A stretch of DNA of 64,000 bases from an uncultured Bacilli bacterium (GTDB lineage: Bacteria; Bacillota_I; Bacilli_A; RF39; UBA660), in the NCBI GenBank assembly GCA_934153945.1, contig CAKPFM010000006.1:33765-97764 (forward strand), given 5' to 3'. Positions 62,698 to 64,000 of this stretch are shown here, one piece after another (positions within the stretch are counted from its first letter, which is position 1; every line of letters begins with the position of its first letter). The notes beneath the pieces were generated by a model. It did not search any database. It had not been told where the DNA came from and worked only from the letters and a program-made list of their open reading frames with translations. The position numbers and the translations under genes were made by a program.

Positions 62698-63852
62698 TTA
62701 CTTTATAATTGATTTAGATATTGTTATAACTGGACGAATACCACGAATATCACTAATAGAACTATCACAACTCAAAGTTCCACTTCCATTTACAAGGAAA
62801 ACAAATGAACTAGAATTGGCATTTCCTACTGTAGTTGATGTCCAATAACTTCTTGTATATCCTTTTTCAGTCATTTTATATCCAATATATGTATTATTGT
62901 CTTCCAAATTACATCCCCAATCAGTACCATCTGTTTTACATAGGGTTAGGTTGTTATATAACCAATCATATCTACTTCTTTTAGTTTCTGTAAATGTATC
63001 CCCAGTTTGTGTTAATGTATCTAAGTAATACCATGATTTTGTACTTGTTGAATCAAAATCAGTTTTTCCTGTTATTGTATTTACTTCTTCTGCTGTTATT
63101 AATCTTGGATTTACTTTCCAGCCATTTGTCTCCTTTAAATCTTCTACTACTTCATATAAATTACTTTCTTCATATGATACATTTTTATTATCATCATTCC
63201 ATGTTATCCTAGCTGTTGTATTATGATCTAATATCATTGTGTAGTTATCTCCATCATCATTAAATATATACCATTTCATACATCCTGTTTTTATTTCTGT
63301 TGATGTTCCATTTTCATTTACATTACTTTCTGCCATCTCTTTTGTACACGTTTTATTTAAATCTGTTGGATCTAAATATACTATTCCTTTATGTGTAGAT
63401 GTACTATTAGCTTCTTCTTTTGTTGGGCCTTGTTTAACAACACTCCCATCAGGTTTTGTTGTTATTTCTCCACCCTTAGTAATTGTTACTCCTGATTCAC
63501 TATAATTTACTACATATTCTCCTATTTTTAATGAATAATCTACTACTTGTCCTTTTTCTATCTTTACCCAACTATTACTTGTTGGTAATTCTCCTTTTAC
63601 TACTAATCCATATGTATTTTTTAAGTCTTCTACTTCATAGACTCCATCTTCTATATTTGTTTTATTTGCATCTAACTCATTGATTGCTACTTGAGTCTCT
63701 ACTGCATCTATATATCCATATGCACTCACCTTTGCTGAACTTTCTTTTGATGTTTCTATTACCCCTAATATCATTGGTGTTGCTATTAACGATATTACTG
63801 CTAGTATTACTATTACTGCTAATAACTCTATTAATGTAAAACCCTTTTTCAT
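62698..63852 (-). CDS. Pilin-like protein, intact homologue of the decayed gene
   Basis: 384 residues: MKKGFTLIELLAVIVIL prepilin signal and a long N-terminal helix, a small beta domain (~55-130), then a Cys-rich C-terminal domain (KTGCMKWYIFNDDGDN, LDHNTTARITWNDD, RSRYDWLYNNLTLC, YWTSTTVGNANSSS, GIRPVITISKSIIK). The latter part matches the decayed gene at 36.7 kb. AGGAGG precedes the ATG. Confidence 0.85.
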   Translation of the reverse strand: MKKGFTLIELLAVIVILAVISLIATPMILGVIETSKESSAKVSAYGYIDAVETQVAINELDANKTNIEDGVYEVEDLKNTYGLVVKGELPTSNSWVKIEKGQVVDYSLKIGEYVVNYSESGVTITKGGEITTKPDGSVVKQGPTKEEANSTSTHKGIVYLDPTDLNKTCTKEMAESNVNENGTSTEIKTGCMKWYIFNDDGDNYTMILDHNTTARITWNDDNKNVSYEESNLYEVVEDLKETNGWKVNPRLITAEEVNTITGKTDFDSTSTKSWYYLDTLTQTGDTFTETKRSRYDWLYNNLTLCKTDGTDWGCNLEDNNTYIGYKMTEKGYTRSYWTSTTVGNANSSSFVFLVNGSGTLSCDSSISDIRGIRPVITISKSIIK

Positions 63853-63884
63853 TATTTACTCCTCCTATTCTTTCTTTATATTAT

Positions 63885-63912
63885 CAAAAAAAGAAAAACT
63901 TTTCAAGTTTTC
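63885..63912 (-). terminator. Terminator upstream of the pilin gene
   Basis: GAAAACTT...AAGTTTTTC then seven T and GATAATATAAAG on the minus strand; same arrangement as upstream of the decayed pilin gene. Confidence 0.65.
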
Positions 63913-63952
63913 TCTATTAAATATGCAGGATAAACGCATGAGTTTTAAAAAC

Positions 63953-64000
63953 TTATGTGTTTTTTAATGTATTTAATGTTTCTGTATCTAGTAACTTAAA
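63953..64000 (-). CDS. Possible 3' end of an upstream gene
   Basis: The minus-strand frame entering from the window edge reads FKLLDTETLNTLKNT and stops with TAA at 63953-63955. Too short to identify. Confidence 0.3.
   Translation of the reverse strand, partial: FKLLDTETLNTLKNT

Noticed and set aside
1..64000. Possibility of genetic code 4 (TGA = Trp)
   Set aside because: Several genes end in TGA, Trp is written TGG, and prfB with its TGA frameshift site is present.
1..64000. CRISPR arrays, tRNA or rRNA genes
   Set aside because: No regularly spaced repeats and no cloverleaf or rRNA-like sequence noticed on either strand.

Overview
This is a very AT-rich stretch of a bacterial chromosome that uses the standard genetic code: TGA works as a stop, and prfB carries its own RF2 frameshift site. 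It has AGGAGG/AGGTGAT ribosome-binding sites, sigmaA-type promoters, two T-box leaders, a yabG-veg pair, gatCAB next to asnS and aspS, a class A PBP and an Rnf complex. Together these point to an anaerobic, probably spore-forming low-GC Firmicute, most likely an uncultured gut member of the Bacilli near the Erysipelotrichales/RF39/Mollicutes branch. The lineage is inferred from gene content only.

Layout. 0-6.5 kb: a partial pilin-like gene, topA, and a three-gene split version of the BadF/HgdC acyl-CoA dehydratase activase plus DUF2229 system. 6.5-17.7 kb: a DUF1540 peptide; housekeeping hydrolases (GATase, PgeF/YfiH, Nudix, HAD); an SPFH-NfeD pair; dacA; yabG-veg; and a DUF4358-like/MBOAT/DHHW O-acylation cassette. 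Two tandem pairs of tiny hydrophobic-peptide genes flank this block. 17.7-22 kb: a compact, rearranged Rnf operon. 22-28.3 kb: PBP1A, then four repeat-rich proteins without signal peptides (collagen-like, beta-helix, prealbumin/Cna-like) that could be spore-surface proteins. 28.3-36.5 kb: a TnpB remnant, tmk-thyX, a T-box-controlled antiporter-ileS operon, and a YfcC-family carrier. 36.6-39.5 kb: one decayed and one intact pilin-type gene. 39.5-41 kb: a fused tRNA-modification gene (MnmL-MnmM type). 41-50 kb: an accessory region with a divergent sigma factor among three unknown genes, a lone small-RNA locus, broken HTH and KilA-N genes, uvsE and small enzymes. 50.9-57.6 kb: T-box-gatC-gatA-gatB-asnS-aspS. 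57.6-62.6 kb: prfB-yitT-ftsE-ftsX-coiled coil-GT4. 62.7-63.9 kb: another pilin-type gene.

The most notable signal is a family of four units (near 6.74, 7.10, 16.96 and 17.37 kb) that look like an undescribed type I toxin-antitoxin system. Each unit has a near-identical TTGTAN-17-TATAAT promoter, a 25-30 residue membrane peptide, a Shine-Dalgarno held in a local hairpin, and an mRNA 5' end complementary to its own 3' end. Each also has a convergent TTGTWA-17-TATYAT promoter for a ~110-120 nt antisense RNA with its own terminator. The 5'-3' pairing is kept although the sequences differ between pairs. A fifth locus near 45.8 kb keeps the antisense-type promoter and a terminator but no recognisable peptide.

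Other points of interest: the RnfD-RnfG fusion with very small accessory membrane ORFs and a truncated RnfB; AUU start codons after perfect Shine-Dalgarno sequences; pilin genes that share an N-terminus but carry different modular ectodomains; and terminators and promoters that overlap stop codons of neighbouring genes. No tRNA, rRNA or CRISPR array was seen.
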